Below are positions 8,682-16,985 of a stretch of DNA of 48,424 nt, piece by piece (positions within the stretch are counted from its first letter, which is position 1; each line of letters starts with the position of its first letter). A model generated the notes under the pieces. The model worked only from the letters and a program-made list of their open reading frames with translations. It was not told where the DNA came from and searched no databases. The stretch comes from an uncultured Hyphomicrobiales bacterium (GTDB taxonomy: Bacteria; Pseudomonadota; Alphaproteobacteria; Rhizobiales; Devosiaceae): contig CAIMLX010000177.1 of NCBI GenBank assembly GCA_903842455.1, forward strand, positions 1 to 48,424. Direction: 5' to 3'. Made by a program: the position numbers and the translations under genes.

Positions 8682-9233
8682 CTACTTCGGCGCGCGCTTT
8701 GCCAGGATGCGCTGCAGGGTCCGACGGTGCATGTTCAGCCGCCGCGCCGTCTCGGACACGTTGCGGTCGCAAAGCTCGTACACCCGCTGGATATGCTCCC
8801 AACGCACGCGGTCCGCCGACATCGGGTTTTCCGGCGGCTCGGGGGGCGTGTCGCCGGTGGCGAGGAGGGCGTTGATCACGTCCTCGGCGTCGGCGGGCTT
8901 GCTCAGGTAATCCACCGCGCCGAGCTTCACCGCCGTCACCGCCGTGGCGATGTTGCCGTAGCCGGTCAGCACGACAGCACGGGCGTCACCGCGTTTCTGG
9001 TGCAGGGCCGCGACCACGTCGAGGCCGTTGCCATCCTCGAGCCTGAGATCGACCACGGCGAAGGCCGGCGCGCGCTCGGCCACGGCGGCGAGGCCGCCCG
9101 CGACCGTATCGGCGCTGCGGACCTCGAAACCCCGTTTTTCCATCGCCCGTTCGAGCCGGGTCAGGAATGTCTTGTCGTCATCGACCAGAAGCAGGCTGCG
9201 GTCGCCAGCGAGGAGTTCATCTACTGTGCTCAT
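8682..9233 (-). CDS. actR: ActR/RegA family redox response regulator
   Basis: A 183-residue response regulator. The receiver domain has the acidic pair at 18-20 and the phosphoacceptor Asp62 in VVDLRLEDGNGLD. It continues with the ALTGYGNIATAV-type switch region and Lys in YLSKPAD. A short proline-rich linker (TPPEPPENP) leads to a Fis-type helix-turn-helix, NVSETARRLNMHRRTLQRIL. This layout is specific to the ActR/RegA/PrrA family, which controls respiration, redox and nitrogen genes. I chose the ATG at 9231-9233; the frame extends upstream through a GTG without a clear ribosome site. It lies 51 bases downstream of its sensor ActS, so the pair is one operon. The right-hand repeat arm abuts its 3' end. 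Confidence 0.9.
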   Translation of the reverse strand: MSTVDELLAGDRSLLLVDDDKTFLTRLERAMEKRGFEVRSADTVAGGLAAVAERAPAFAVVDLRLEDGNGLDVVAALHQKRGDARAVVLTGYGNIATAVTAVKLGAVDYLSKPADAEDVINALLATGDTPPEPPENPMSADRVRWEHIQRVYELCDRNVSETARRLNMHRRTLQRILAKRAPK

Positions 9234-9284
9234 TTCTCGCCACATGTAGGGCCTTTGCGCCACATTGTCATCCAGCACCTTGGG

Positions 9285-10589
9285 TCACGAAACCTCGATG
9301 GCAGCGCGCGGCCACACAACGCGCACCCGGGCGTGTCCGTCGACCAGTTCGTTCTCGAAGCGGATGCGGGCGCCGGTCCGTTCCAGCAGCGTCTTGGCGA
9401 TGAATATTCCCAGCCCCAGCCCGCCCGGTTCGGCCCCTTCGGCATTGCGCGCCCGCGTGGTGAGATAGGGTTCGCCGAGCCGGGTGATCAGCTCCGAGGG
9501 AAAGCCCGGCCCATCGTCGGTGATCGTCACCGTCAGCGCCACCTTGTCCCAGCTGGCATCGATGAGCACCGCCTGCTCGGCGAACTGCGCGGCGTTCTCG
9601 ATCAGGTTGCCCAGCCCGTAGAGCAGCGCTGCGTTGCGCTTGATCACCGGCTCGGCGCCGGCGGACTTGTCGGTACGGATCGAGATGGACTTGCCGCCCT
9701 CCTCGAGCGGCGTGATCACTTCGGCCAGCAGATCGTGCACCGGCACCGCCGCGAACGGATCGCCCGGCGTGTCGCGCAGGCTGCGCAGCTTCACCAGGAT
9801 TTCGCGGCAGCGCTGGGCCTGGCTGATGATCAGCTGGATATCCTCGCGTACCGCGCCCTCGGGCACCTCGTCGCGAATCTCGCGGGCCGCGAGGAGAATG
9901 GTGGAGAGCGGCGTTCCCAGTTCATGCGCGGCGGCCGCGGCCAGCCCATCGAGCGCGCTCAACTGCTCGTGCCGCGACAGCGCCAGTTCGGTTGCCGCCA
10001 GCGCGTCGGAAAGCTGCCGCGCCTCGTGCGCCACCCGGTTGGTATAGGCGGCGATGAACACCGTGCCGCAGATGATCGAGACCCAGATGCCGATCACATA
10101 CACCCGGTCGAAGACCAGATCGCGGTCGGGCACCCAGGGCAGGTCGAGGTGGAAGACGCTCAGCAGCGAGGCGAGCAGCACCGCGAGCGCGGCGAGGATG
10201 AAGGTCGAGCGCTGCGGCAGCGTCGTGGCCGAAACCGATACCGGCGCAAGCAGCAACAGCGAAAACGGGTTCTGCAACCCGCCGGTCAGCGCCAGCAGGC
10301 CGCTCAGCTGGCACAGGTCCCAGGCCAGTTGGACTGTCGCTACCTGCGAGGTCGGCCGGTAGCCCTCCCCGAGGCGGAACACCAGCCACAGGTTCAGCAG
10401 CACCGACAGCGCGATCAGCATCAGGCATTCGGCGAGCGGCATCGGGAAGCCGAGGCCGAATTCGACGAACAGCACGCCCACTGCCTGGCCGGCGATGGCC
10501 AGCCAGCGCAGGCCGACCAGCGTCGCAAGGCGCACCGGCCGCCAGCTGCCATTGACGGTGATGGGTCCGCCCGTATTGCCCAATGCCAT
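9285..10589 (-). CDS. actS: ActS/RegB family redox sensor histidine kinase
   Basis: A 434-residue membrane kinase. The N-terminal half has about six hydrophobic helices and the motif GGLQNPF at 103-109, the quinone-binding heptapeptide of RegB. His222 lies in AAAHELGTPLSTI (H-box). The catalytic domain has the N-box LIENAAQFA and G-boxes DDGPGFP and GGLGLGIFI. Cys261 in QAQRCREIL is 39 residues after the His, matching the position of the redox-active Cys of RegB. It is therefore expected to sense the quinone pool or oxygen and control phosphorylation of ActR, encoded just downstream. The ATG at 10587-10589 has AAGGA 7 bases upstream. Confidence 0.9.
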   Translation of the reverse strand: MALGNTGGPITVNGSWRPVRLATLVGLRWLAIAGQAVGVLFVEFGLGFPMPLAECLMLIALSVLLNLWLVFRLGEGYRPTSQVATVQLAWDLCQLSGLLALTGGLQNPFSLLLLAPVSVSATTLPQRSTFILAALAVLLASLLSVFHLDLPWVPDRDLVFDRVYVIGIWVSIICGTVFIAAYTNRVAHEARQLSDALAATELALSRHEQLSALDGLAAAAAHELGTPLSTILLAAREIRDEVPEGAVREDIQLIISQAQRCREILVKLRSLRDTPGDPFAAVPVHDLLAEVITPLEEGGKSISIRTDKSAGAEPVIKRNAALLYGLGNLIENAAQFAEQAVLIDASWDKVALTVTITDDGPGFPSELITRLGEPYLTTRARNAEGAEPGGLGLGIFIAKTLLERTGARIRFENELVDGHARVRVVWPRAAIEVS

Positions 10590-10733
10590 GGATCGTCCTT
10601 TTTCGGGCGCGGATTTGCCATCCCCTTGGTTAGCCTAGCACGGCATTTCAAGGCCAAAAATCCGTGATCGGCGCGGTTGATCGTCCCGCCCCAGGGGCCA
10701 CATTTTGTTTCGTTCGTGACTGGGAGAATGTCC

Positions 10734-11189
10734 ATGCATACTGCACTTATCAAACCACAATGGGGCCCGTTGACCATCGCTCTGATGGTACTGGGCTTCG
10801 TCGTCTGGTGGCCGCTCGGCCTTGCGGTGCTCGCCTACATCCTGTGGGGCGAGATGTTCGGGGGCTCGGCGGAAAAGGCCGAAGGCTTCGTCAACCGCAC
10901 CCGCTCCTGGGCGGAAAACTGCGGCCCAAAAAGCCATAGCGGCTTCAACCGCCACAACGGCTTCCGCTCGCAGAGCGGCAATGCCGCCTTCGACGACTAC
11001 CGCGCCGAGCAACTCCGCCGGCTCGAAGAGGAGCGCAAGCGCCTCGACGAGGAGGTGCACGCCTTCCACGAGTACATGCGGAACCTCCGCATGGCCCGTG
11101 ACCGCGAGGAGTTCGACCGCTTCATGCGGGACAAGAACGGCAACCGCCCGACTTACGGTGACGGCAACAATAACGGACAGAACGTCTGA
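10734..11189 (+). CDS. DUF2852 domain-containing membrane protein
   Basis: A 151-residue small protein with one hydrophobic N-terminal region (TIALMVLGFVVWWPLGLAVL) followed by a charged, probably coiled-coil segment rich in Arg and Glu (RRLEEERKRLDEEVHAF). This is the DUF2852 pattern, common in Rhizobiales and of unknown function. I prefer the ATG at 10734, which has GGGAG 7 bases upstream; another ATG two codons earlier (10728) is too close to that site. The gene is divergent from actS and ends just before a good rho-independent terminator. Confidence 0.78.
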   Translation: MHTALIKPQWGPLTIALMVLGFVVWWPLGLAVLAYILWGEMFGGSAEKAEGFVNRTRSWAENCGPKSHSGFNRHNGFRSQSGNAAFDDYRAEQLRRLEEERKRLDEEVHAFHEYMRNLRMARDREEFDRFMRDKNGNRPTYGDGNNNGQNV

Positions 11190-11222
11190 CGTTCCGTCCG
11201 GACCATCCCCTCCTGACGACTG

Positions 11223-11247
11223 GGCGCTCCGCAAGGGGCGCCTTTTT
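11223..11247 (+). terminator. Rho-independent terminator after the DUF2852 gene
   Basis: GGCGCTCC, GCAA tetraloop, GGGGCGCC, then five T. The stem is 8 pairs with one G-U. It lies 33 bases after the DUF2852 stop and 33 bases before the next start, so it separates the two transcription units. Confidence 0.85.
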
Positions 11248-11279
11248 GTTGTTAGCAGCGAATCTGCGATAATCCCCGC

Positions 11280-12032
11280 ATGAACTTCCTCTTCCCCCGC
11301 AAGAAGGCCATCGAGATCCCGGCCACCACCGAACTGGTGCTGGATGGCAGGGCTGTGACGATCACGGTCAGGCTCAGCGTGCGGGCCCGCAGCTACCGCC
11401 TCACCGTACCGCATCACGGCGATCCGGTGCTGACGATCCCGAAATCCGGCCACTGGCCCGAAGCACAGGGCTTCCTCGAGCGCCACCGTGGATGGCTCGA
11501 GGCACGCGTCAAGCGGGCAGCTCCGCAGACCGCCTTCGCCGACGGCGAACTGCTGCCGCTGCGCGGCGTGCCGCACCGCATCCACGCCACCGGGCGGCCG
11601 CGCGGCCGCGTCGAAGTCTCCGAGATCGAGGGCGAGCTCAGCCTGCTGGTGCCCGGCGAGGCTGCCCACATCCCCCGCCGGCTGACCGAGTGGCTGAAGG
11701 CGGAGGCGCAGCGGGACCTCACGGAGCGCTCGGAGCACCACGCCCGGATCCTCGGCGTGGAGGTGAAGTCGGTGTCGATGCGCAGCCAGTCGACTCGCTG
11801 GGGCTCGTGCTCATCGAGCGGCAGCCTCAACTACAACTGGAGACTTATCCTCGCTCCCCCGCATGTGCTCGATTATGTCGCGGCGCACGAGGTGGCGCAT
11901 CTGGTGCACATGAACCACTCGCCGCAGTTCTGGGCGGCAACAAAAAGAGCGCTGCCGGACATGGAGCGCGGCAAGGCGTGGCTGAAAGCCTACGGAAAGG
12001 TGCTGATGGGGTATGGCCTCGCCGCCGGATAG
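11280..12032 (+). CDS. SprT/YgjP-like zinc metalloprotease (M48-type annotation, DUF45)
   Basis: A 250-residue protein with the zinc motif HEVAH in DYVAAHEVAHLVHMNHSPQFW; the His in NHSP is the likely third ligand. It is preceded by the family's RWGSCSSSGSLNYNWRLILAP. The N-terminal half is the short beta-rich part seen in YgjP proteins (LTIPKSGHWPEAQGFLERHRGWL). This group is usually annotated as an M48 or SprT-like metallopeptidase; its targets are unknown. The ATG at 11280 has only weak ribosome-site similarity but is the only sensible start. It is an isolated gene between a terminator and the PBP1A promoter region. Confidence 0.83.
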   Translation: MNFLFPRKKAIEIPATTELVLDGRAVTITVRLSVRARSYRLTVPHHGDPVLTIPKSGHWPEAQGFLERHRGWLEARVKRAAPQTAFADGELLPLRGVPHRIHATGRPRGRVEVSEIEGELSLLVPGEAAHIPRRLTEWLKAEAQRDLTERSEHHARILGVEVKSVSMRSQSTRWGSCSSSGSLNYNWRLILAPPHVLDYVAAHEVAHLVHMNHSPQFWAATKRALPDMERGKAWLKAYGKVLMGYGLAAG

Positions 12033-12260
12033 GCCATTGGTGAGCGTTCATTTGCATTGGAAACCCGTTCAGATTCCGTTCATTCGTGTGGCGGGAAAAC
12101 GGCCTCAAAAAACTACCTGTGCCGATGCGGCAACACCGCTTAACCACCAGGCTTAAGCCCACATAAACCGGCCACATTTAACTTCGATAGCCTGAGGGAC
12201 CGCGCTGGCAATCATTGGATTCCGTGCCCCTCGACCAACCGGGGCTGTTCGCGGATTACC

Positions 12261-14438
12261 ATGCGCAAGAAGAATGCCGGGGCCCTGTTCATGGACTTTC
12301 AAATTTCGCCCGAAGATCGTGTCGGTGCGACGCCGAAGAAGGCGCGCGGCCGAACCGCCCCTCAGGCGAAGAAGCCTCGCAGCGGCGCCCGCATCGAGCC
12401 CGGATTCTCGGCCTTCGACGACGTCGCGGTCGACAATGGCCACGACGAACGTCCCGCACGTGGCCGCACGCCGAAGGGTCCGCAGAAGCGCGCGCCCAGT
12501 GGCAAGCAGGCCCGCCGCGGACGGCAGAAGAAGCCGCTGACCGCCGGTCGTATCGTCTGGAAGACGATTTCGCTGCTGTTCGTCCTCGGCATCTGGGGCG
12601 CCCTCGCCGCCGGCGCCGTAGTGCTCTACTACGGCCTGCAGCTGCCTTCGGCAGACAGCTGGAAGGTGCCTGACCGCGCCGCCAACATCCGCATCGTCGC
12701 GGCCGACGGCCAGCTGATCTCGAACCGCGGCAAGTCCGGCGGCGAGGCCGTGTCGCTGCACGAACTGCCCTATTATGTCCCGGCCGCCTTCATCGCCATC
12801 GAGGACCGCCGCTTCCGCGAGCATTTCGGCGTCGACGTGATCGGCCTCGGTTCGGTGGCGCTGGAGAGTATCCGGGCCGGCGAGGTCACCCGCGGCGCCT
12901 CCACCATCACCCAGCAGGTGGCGAAGAATTTGTTCCTCACCCCCGACCAGACGCTGGGCCGCAAGGTGCAGGAAGCGCTGCTCGCCGTCTGGCTGGAGCA
13001 GACCTACAGCAAGGACGAGATCCTCGATCTCTACCTCAACCGCATGTATTTCGGCTACGAGCGGTACGGCATCGAAGCCGCCTCGCAGTTCTACTTCGGC
13101 AAGTCGGCGCGGAACATTTCGCTCTCGGAGGCCGCGATCCTCGCGGGCTCCCTGCAGGCCCCATCGCGCCTCAATCCCAAGGGCAATGCCGACGCGATCA
13201 AGACCCGCCAGTCGCTGGTGCTGAACGCCATGGCGAAGGAGGGCTACATCTCGCCCGCCGAAGCCAGCGCTGCCGCGATCGACCCCGGCCAGACCGTCCG
13301 TACCCGGGTGGTGGGCGGCGAGTCTTATGTCGCGGACTGGGTGGAAAGCCTGATGTCGGCTTATCTCGGCGAGGTCGCCGAGGACGTCATCGTGCACACC
13401 ACGATCAACTGGGACCTGCAGAAAGAAGCCGAGTTCGTCATCAAGGAAGCGGTGGCCAACTACGGCGTCAAGCAGGAATTCGCGCAGGCCGCGATGGTGG
13501 CGATGGACGTTGACGGGTCGGTGCGGGCATTGGTCGGCGGCGTCGACTATCAAACCAGCCAGTTCAACCGCGCGGTCACCGGCCGACGGCAGCCCGGCTC
13601 GGCCTTCAAGCCTTTCGTCTACCTGGCCGGCATGGAAAAGGGCTATACGCCCGACACCATCGCCGAGGATGCGCCGATCAACATCAATGGCTGGGCGCCG
13701 GAGAACGCCGATGGCAAGTATGGCGGGCAGATGACCCTGCGGCAGGCGCTGGCGCTGTCCCGCAACACCGTCGCCGCCCTGCTTGCCAACGATGTCGGGC
13801 CCGACAAGGTGGTCGATGCGGCTACCCGCATGGGCATCTCCTCGCCGCTGCAGCCGGTGCCTTCGATCGCGCTGGGCACGCAGGAAGTGTCGTTGCTGGA
13901 ACTGACAGCGGCCTATGCGCCGTTCGCGAATGGCGGCATCGGCGTCATCGCCAACGTCATCACCCGCATCGAGACGGTGGATGGCGAGGTGCTCTACTCT
14001 TCGGTGCCCGCCGGGCCGGGCCGTGTCATCGAACCCAATATCGTCGCCGAAATGAACGACATGCTGCACGCGGCGGTCGAGATCGGCACCGGCAAGCGAG
14101 CCCAGCTCAACGGCTGGCCGATGGCCGGCAAGACGGGCACCTCGCAGAAGGCCCGCGACGCCCTGTTCGTCGGCTACACCGCCAGGATGGTGGCCGGGGT
14201 CTGGCTGGGGAACGACGACGACAAGGGCACCAAGCTCTCGGGCGGCAGCGTGCCGGTGGAGATCTGGAGCCAGTTCATGGCCAAGGCGCACGAAGGCATT
14301 CCGGTTGCCGAACTGCCTGGCGCCTACAGCAATCCCGAACTGCAGGATCCGAACCTGCAGCCGATGGAACAGCCGGCCGCGGAACGTCCGAGGCGGACCC
14401 TCGTCGATCTGCTCGGCGACATCTTTGGTGGCAACTAG
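12261..14438 (+). CDS. mrcA: Penicillin-binding protein 1A (bifunctional transglycosylase/transpeptidase)
   Basis: A 725-residue class A PBP. About 100 residues of basic, probably disordered cytoplasmic tail precede one membrane helix near 105-127. The GT51 transglycosylase has E181 in EDRRFREHFGVD, then GASTITQQVAKN and LEQTYSKDEILDLYLNRMYFG. The transpeptidase has Ser447 and Lys450 (SAFK), S500-R501-N502, and K624 in KTGTSQ. All catalytic motifs are intact, so it should polymerise and cross-link peptidoglycan in the periplasm. It ends with a proline-rich tail. The start is the ATG at 12261. The 228-base upstream gap is AT-richer than its surroundings and probably holds the promoter. An LpoA-like PBP activator is encoded elsewhere in this window (36085-37320). 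Confidence 0.92.
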   Translation: MRKKNAGALFMDFQISPEDRVGATPKKARGRTAPQAKKPRSGARIEPGFSAFDDVAVDNGHDERPARGRTPKGPQKRAPSGKQARRGRQKKPLTAGRIVWKTISLLFVLGIWGALAAGAVVLYYGLQLPSADSWKVPDRAANIRIVAADGQLISNRGKSGGEAVSLHELPYYVPAAFIAIEDRRFREHFGVDVIGLGSVALESIRAGEVTRGASTITQQVAKNLFLTPDQTLGRKVQEALLAVWLEQTYSKDEILDLYLNRMYFGYERYGIEAASQFYFGKSARNISLSEAAILAGSLQAPSRLNPKGNADAIKTRQSLVLNAMAKEGYISPAEASAAAIDPGQTVRTRVVGGESYVADWVESLMSAYLGEVAEDVIVHTTINWDLQKEAEFVIKEAVANYGVKQEFAQAAMVAMDVDGSVRALVGGVDYQTSQFNRAVTGRRQPGSAFKPFVYLAGMEKGYTPDTIAEDAPININGWAPENADGKYGGQMTLRQALALSRNTVAALLANDVGPDKVVDAATRMGISSPLQPVPSIALGTQEVSLLELTAAYAPFANGGIGVIANVITRIETVDGEVLYSSVPAGPGRVIEPNIVAEMNDMLHAAVEIGTGKRAQLNGWPMAGKTGTSQKARDALFVGYTARMVAGVWLGNDDDKGTKLSGGSVPVEIWSQFMAKAHEGIPVAELPGAYSNPELQDPNLQPMEQPAAERPRRTLVDLLGDIFGGN

Positions 14439-14454
14439 AGCCGACTGATCCCCG

Positions 14455-15399
14455 TCAGACGGGCACGGCCAGCCGCAGCCCGTCAACATCCCGCTCGCAG
14501 ACGAGGCAGTCGTCCACCACGGTCAGCCGGGCCCAGTGGATGGTGCTGCGGCGGGCGTGGGGGGTATCGAGGTCGGCGGTGTGGTCGGTGCCGGTATTGG
14601 GGTGGGTGAAGTAGAACAGCGCGGCCCAGCCGTCCTGCACCACGACATCGGCATGCCGGCCGATCTGGCGGTCGGCAGGATCGATGCCCGGTTCGTCGAG
14701 GATGAGGCCCTGGCGCTGCCAGTTCACCGCGTCGGCCGAGCGGAACACGGCCTGGCCGCGCCACTCATCGACGATCATCCACCAGTGACCGCCCAGTTCG
14801 AAGACGTTCGGCCCCTCGTGCGGGATGCCGTCGGGCTTGCCGGTGATGGCGACGCCCGCATCCGTCCACGAATAAAGGTCGGGGCTGGTGGCGACGCCGG
14901 TGCCGGAGCCGTGCGCCTCGTCCTTGTACCAGATCCGGTAGAGGCCATCGGGACAGAGGGCGACGGCCGCGTCGATGACGTAGTCGGAGGCGAGCGGGAC
15001 GATGCCGGAGCGCGTCCAGGTTTCGAGGTCGGGGCTGGTGCAGTGCACGATGTGGCGCGGGAACCCCGGCCAGCGGTCGGGCGTGCCGGTGATGTAGCTG
15101 AGGAACATGTGATACGCGCCACGCTCCCAGACGATCTCCGGCGCCCAGTGGGTATTGAGGCCCGGATCGGCCGGATCGTCGAGCCCGGCGACGTTGCCGC
15201 GGAACTGCCAGGTCCCCCCGCTATCGGTTGAAACCGCGATGCCGATGGGCGAGCCGTGCACCCACTCGACGCCCGGCCCCTGATGGGCGGCACGGCGGTT
15301 GGTGTAGAACATCCACCACTCGGTGGTGCCGCGCCGGTTGATCACCACCGGGTCGGCCGCGCCATCCAGCGTCGGGTCTTCGTAGATCGGTCGCGACAT
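14455..15399 (-). CDS. Glycosidase-like five-bladed beta-propeller protein (GH43/GH32 superfamily)
   Basis: A 314-residue cytoplasmic protein (no signal peptide). It has the repeated propeller features of GH43/GH32 enzymes: DPTLDGAADPVVINR near the N-terminus (an early Asp as candidate base), WAPEIVWERGAYHMFLSY, DLETWTRSGIV and HEGPNVFELGGHWWMIVDEW. The Glu in EGPNVFE is a candidate acid. The start is ATG 15397-15399, with AGGGGAAG about 5 bases upstream; the frame runs further up without support. It probably hydrolyses an oligosaccharide, but the specificity cannot be told, and some propellers of this fold are non-catalytic. No sugar transporter is adjacent. Convergent with PBP1A. Confidence 0.72.
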   Translation of the reverse strand: MSRPIYEDPTLDGAADPVVINRRGTTEWWMFYTNRRAAHQGPGVEWVHGSPIGIAVSTDSGGTWQFRGNVAGLDDPADPGLNTHWAPEIVWERGAYHMFLSYITGTPDRWPGFPRHIVHCTSPDLETWTRSGIVPLASDYVIDAAVALCPDGLYRIWYKDEAHGSGTGVATSPDLYSWTDAGVAITGKPDGIPHEGPNVFELGGHWWMIVDEWRGQAVFRSADAVNWQRQGLILDEPGIDPADRQIGRHADVVVQDGWAALFYFTHPNTGTDHTADLDTPHARRSTIHWARLTVVDDCLVCERDVDGLRLAVPV

Positions 15400-15525
15400 C
15401 AGTCTTCCCCTCGTCTGCCCGTTCCTTAGCCCAGCGGATTCGCCCGGCAAAGCGCCGCTTTCGCCCAATCCGCACCCTTTTGGGAAAATCGGACAGGTCA
15501 GGCGGCTTGCATCCGGATAAAAACA

Positions 15526-15540
15526 TGATAGTTGAAGTCA
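15526..15540 (+). promoter_or_regulatory. Putative RirA (iron-responsive) box upstream of hemP
   Basis: TGATAGTTGAAGTCA matches TGA-N9-TCA, the iron-responsive (IRO) box bound by RirA in rhizobia, and ends 9 bases before the hemP ATG. A 6-base match like this occurs a few times by chance in 48 kb. The support is its placement directly before hemP and a second copy before the heme receptor at 19488-19502. Confidence 0.55.
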
Positions 15541-15549
15541 TATTACACC

Positions 15550-15759
15550 ATGGGTGTGGACGTGCAGCAGGTTCGCGATCAGCCGGGAGCCCGCGAGGGC
15601 AGTGAGACCATCAGGGTCGGGGCGGGCGCCGCCGATGGCTTCCGCGTCATCGACAGCCGGGCGCTGTTTGCCGGTGAGCACGAGATCGGCATCGTCCATG
15701 CCGGCGAAACCTACCGCCTGCGCATCACCCGCCAGGGCAAGCTCATCCTCAACAAGTAA
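15550..15759 (+). CDS. hemP: Hemin uptake protein HemP
   Basis: A 69-residue protein whose C-terminal half carries the HemP signature: VIDSRALFAGEHEIGIVHAG, then the tail YRLRITRQGKLILNK. HemP proteins are small iron-regulated proteins always found with heme uptake genes; in some bacteria they promote transcription of the heme receptor. I chose the ATG at 15550; the frame also opens at a TTG six codons upstream, but that falls inside the RirA-type box. It leads the exbB-exbD-tonB cluster, so it marks the first iron-controlled unit of the island. Confidence 0.88.
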   Translation: MGVDVQQVRDQPGAREGSETIRVGAGAADGFRVIDSRALFAGEHEIGIVHAGETYRLRITRQGKLILNK

Positions 15760-15768
15760 CGGCACTCC

Positions 15769-15819
15769 ATGCGCAAGCTGCTCACTCCTCTGATCCTTGC
15801 GGCCGGGTTCGGCGTCTGA
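15769..15819 (+). CDS. 16-codon mini-ORF coupled to exbB
   Basis: An ATG 9 bases after the hemP stop opens 16 codons (MRKLLTPLILAAGFGV) and closes with a TGA that overlaps the exbB ATG as TGATG. The product looks like the front half of a signal peptide (basic start, then hydrophobic). It could be a translated leader that couples exbB to hemP, or the remnant of an exported protein whose rest is lost. There is no clear ribosome site, so it may not be made. Confidence 0.35.
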   Translation: MRKLLTPLILAAGFGV

Positions 15820-16544
15820 TGGAAACCGTCGTCGAAACCGTCGCCCCAATCGCCCACGACATGTCGATGGTCGGCCTGTTCATGCAGGCCGACTGGGTAG
15901 TGAGATCGATCATGATCGGGCTGCTGCTGTTGTCGATCGCCTGCTGGGCCGTGATCCTTTCCAAGCTGGCTGCCTATGGCCGCGCCCGCCGCGAGATGAA
16001 GCAGTTCGACCGCATCTTTGCCTCGGGCGAACCGCTCGGCGCCATCTACCAGCGGATCAAGGATCGCCCCCGCACGGGGTTGAGCGCCGTCTTCGCCGCC
16101 GCGATGGAAGAGTGGACCGTGTCGCACGCCGACAACGCCGCCAACCCGGCCGGCCTGCAAACCCGCCTCCGCATCGTGCTCGATACGACGATCGCGGCCG
16201 AGATCGAGCGGCTCGATCGCAACTTGGCGCTGCTGGCGACGACGGGCAGCGCGGCTCCGTTCATCGGCCTCTTCGGGACGGTGTGGGGCATCATGAACTC
16301 CTTCACCGCCATTGCCGCCGCTGAGTCGACCAGTCTTTCGGTCGTCGCCCCGGGGATCGCCGAGGCCCTTTTCGCCACCGCGATCGGCCTCGTTGCCGCT
16401 ATTCCGGCGGTGATCGCCTACAACAAGCTGAGCGGCGATTCCGGCCATATCGTCACCCGACTCGAAGCGTTCGCGGACCGGGTCTCCGTGCTGCTGAGCC
16501 GCCAGCTCGACGCCCGTCCGGCCGACGTGCGGAGTGCTGCCTGA
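15819..16544 (+). CDS. exbB: ExbB/TolQ family proton-channel protein (TonB energiser)
   Basis: A 241-residue inner-membrane protein with three helices: one near residues 30-50 (VVRSIMIGLLLLSIACWAVIL) and two in the conserved core containing LALLATTGSAAPFIGLFGTVWGIMNSF and EALFATAIGLVAAIPAVIAYN. The sequence is TolQ-like, but the gene is flanked by hemP, exbD and tonB and no tolA/tolB/pal is present, so it should energise TonB for heme/iron receptors. The ATG overlaps the mini-ORF stop, and its own TGA overlaps the exbD ATG. Confidence 0.87.
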   Translation: METVVETVAPIAHDMSMVGLFMQADWVVRSIMIGLLLLSIACWAVILSKLAAYGRARREMKQFDRIFASGEPLGAIYQRIKDRPRTGLSAVFAAAMEEWTVSHADNAANPAGLQTRLRIVLDTTIAAEIERLDRNLALLATTGSAAPFIGLFGTVWGIMNSFTAIAAAESTSLSVVAPGIAEALFATAIGLVAAIPAVIAYNKLSGDSGHIVTRLEAFADRVSVLLSRQLDARPADVRSAA

Positions 16545-16984
16545 TGGGCATGTCGCTGCAATCGACGGGAAGGCGCGGCCGGGGGCGCGGCCGCCAGATG
16601 ATCGGCGACATCAACGTAACCCCGCTGGTCGACGTAATGCTGGTGCTGCTGATCGTGTTCATGGTCACGGCGCCGCTGCTCACCTCGGGCGTGCCGATCG
16701 ACCTGCCGCAGACGGCGGCACCGGAACTGAAGGTCGAGAGCAAGCCGATCACGGTATCGATCAATACCGCGGGCGAGGTGTATCTCGGCGAGGACCAGAT
16801 CTGCCTCGAGACGCTGCTGGCCTCGGTGGCTGCGGCGGCGGGCGAGGCCGGCACAGCGCAGCGCCTCTATATCCGCGGTGACGCCAGCGCCGACTACGGG
16901 CTCATCATGCAGGTGATGGGGGCGCTGTCGGGCGCGGGGTACAGCAAGATCGGGCTGATCACCCGCCAGCCCGAGGCGCCGTGA
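16544..16984 (+). CDS. exbD: ExbD/TolR family biopolymer transport protein
   Basis: A 146-residue protein. A basic cytoplasmic start rich in Arg and Gly is followed by GDINVTPLVDVMLVLLIVFMV, the single membrane helix with the conserved Asp of the proton path. The periplasmic part begins with TSGVPIDLPQTAAPELK and ends in the globular YIRGDASADYG domain. It works with ExbB and TonB to pass proton-motive force to outer-membrane receptors. Translationally coupled on both sides: TGATG with exbB, and 1 base to the tonB ATG at 16986. Confidence 0.88.
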   Translation: MGMSLQSTGRRGRGRGRQMIGDINVTPLVDVMLVLLIVFMVTAPLLTSGVPIDLPQTAAPELKVESKPITVSINTAGEVYLGEDQICLETLLASVAAAAGEAGTAQRLYIRGDASADYGLIMQVMGALSGAGYSKIGLITRQPEAP

Positions 16985-16985
16985 G

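Noticed and set aside
9285-10667. Long open frames antisense to real genes throughout (for example opposite actS, opposite PBP1A and opposite the MFS pair)
   Set aside because: They are Arg/His/Gly-rich or low-complexity, have no motifs and vanish where the real gene changes frame; typical mirror frames of GC-rich coding DNA.
12140-12156. TTAA-N9-TTAA before PBP1A as a CtrA box
   Set aside because: The spacer is 9 rather than 7 bases; not reported as a site.
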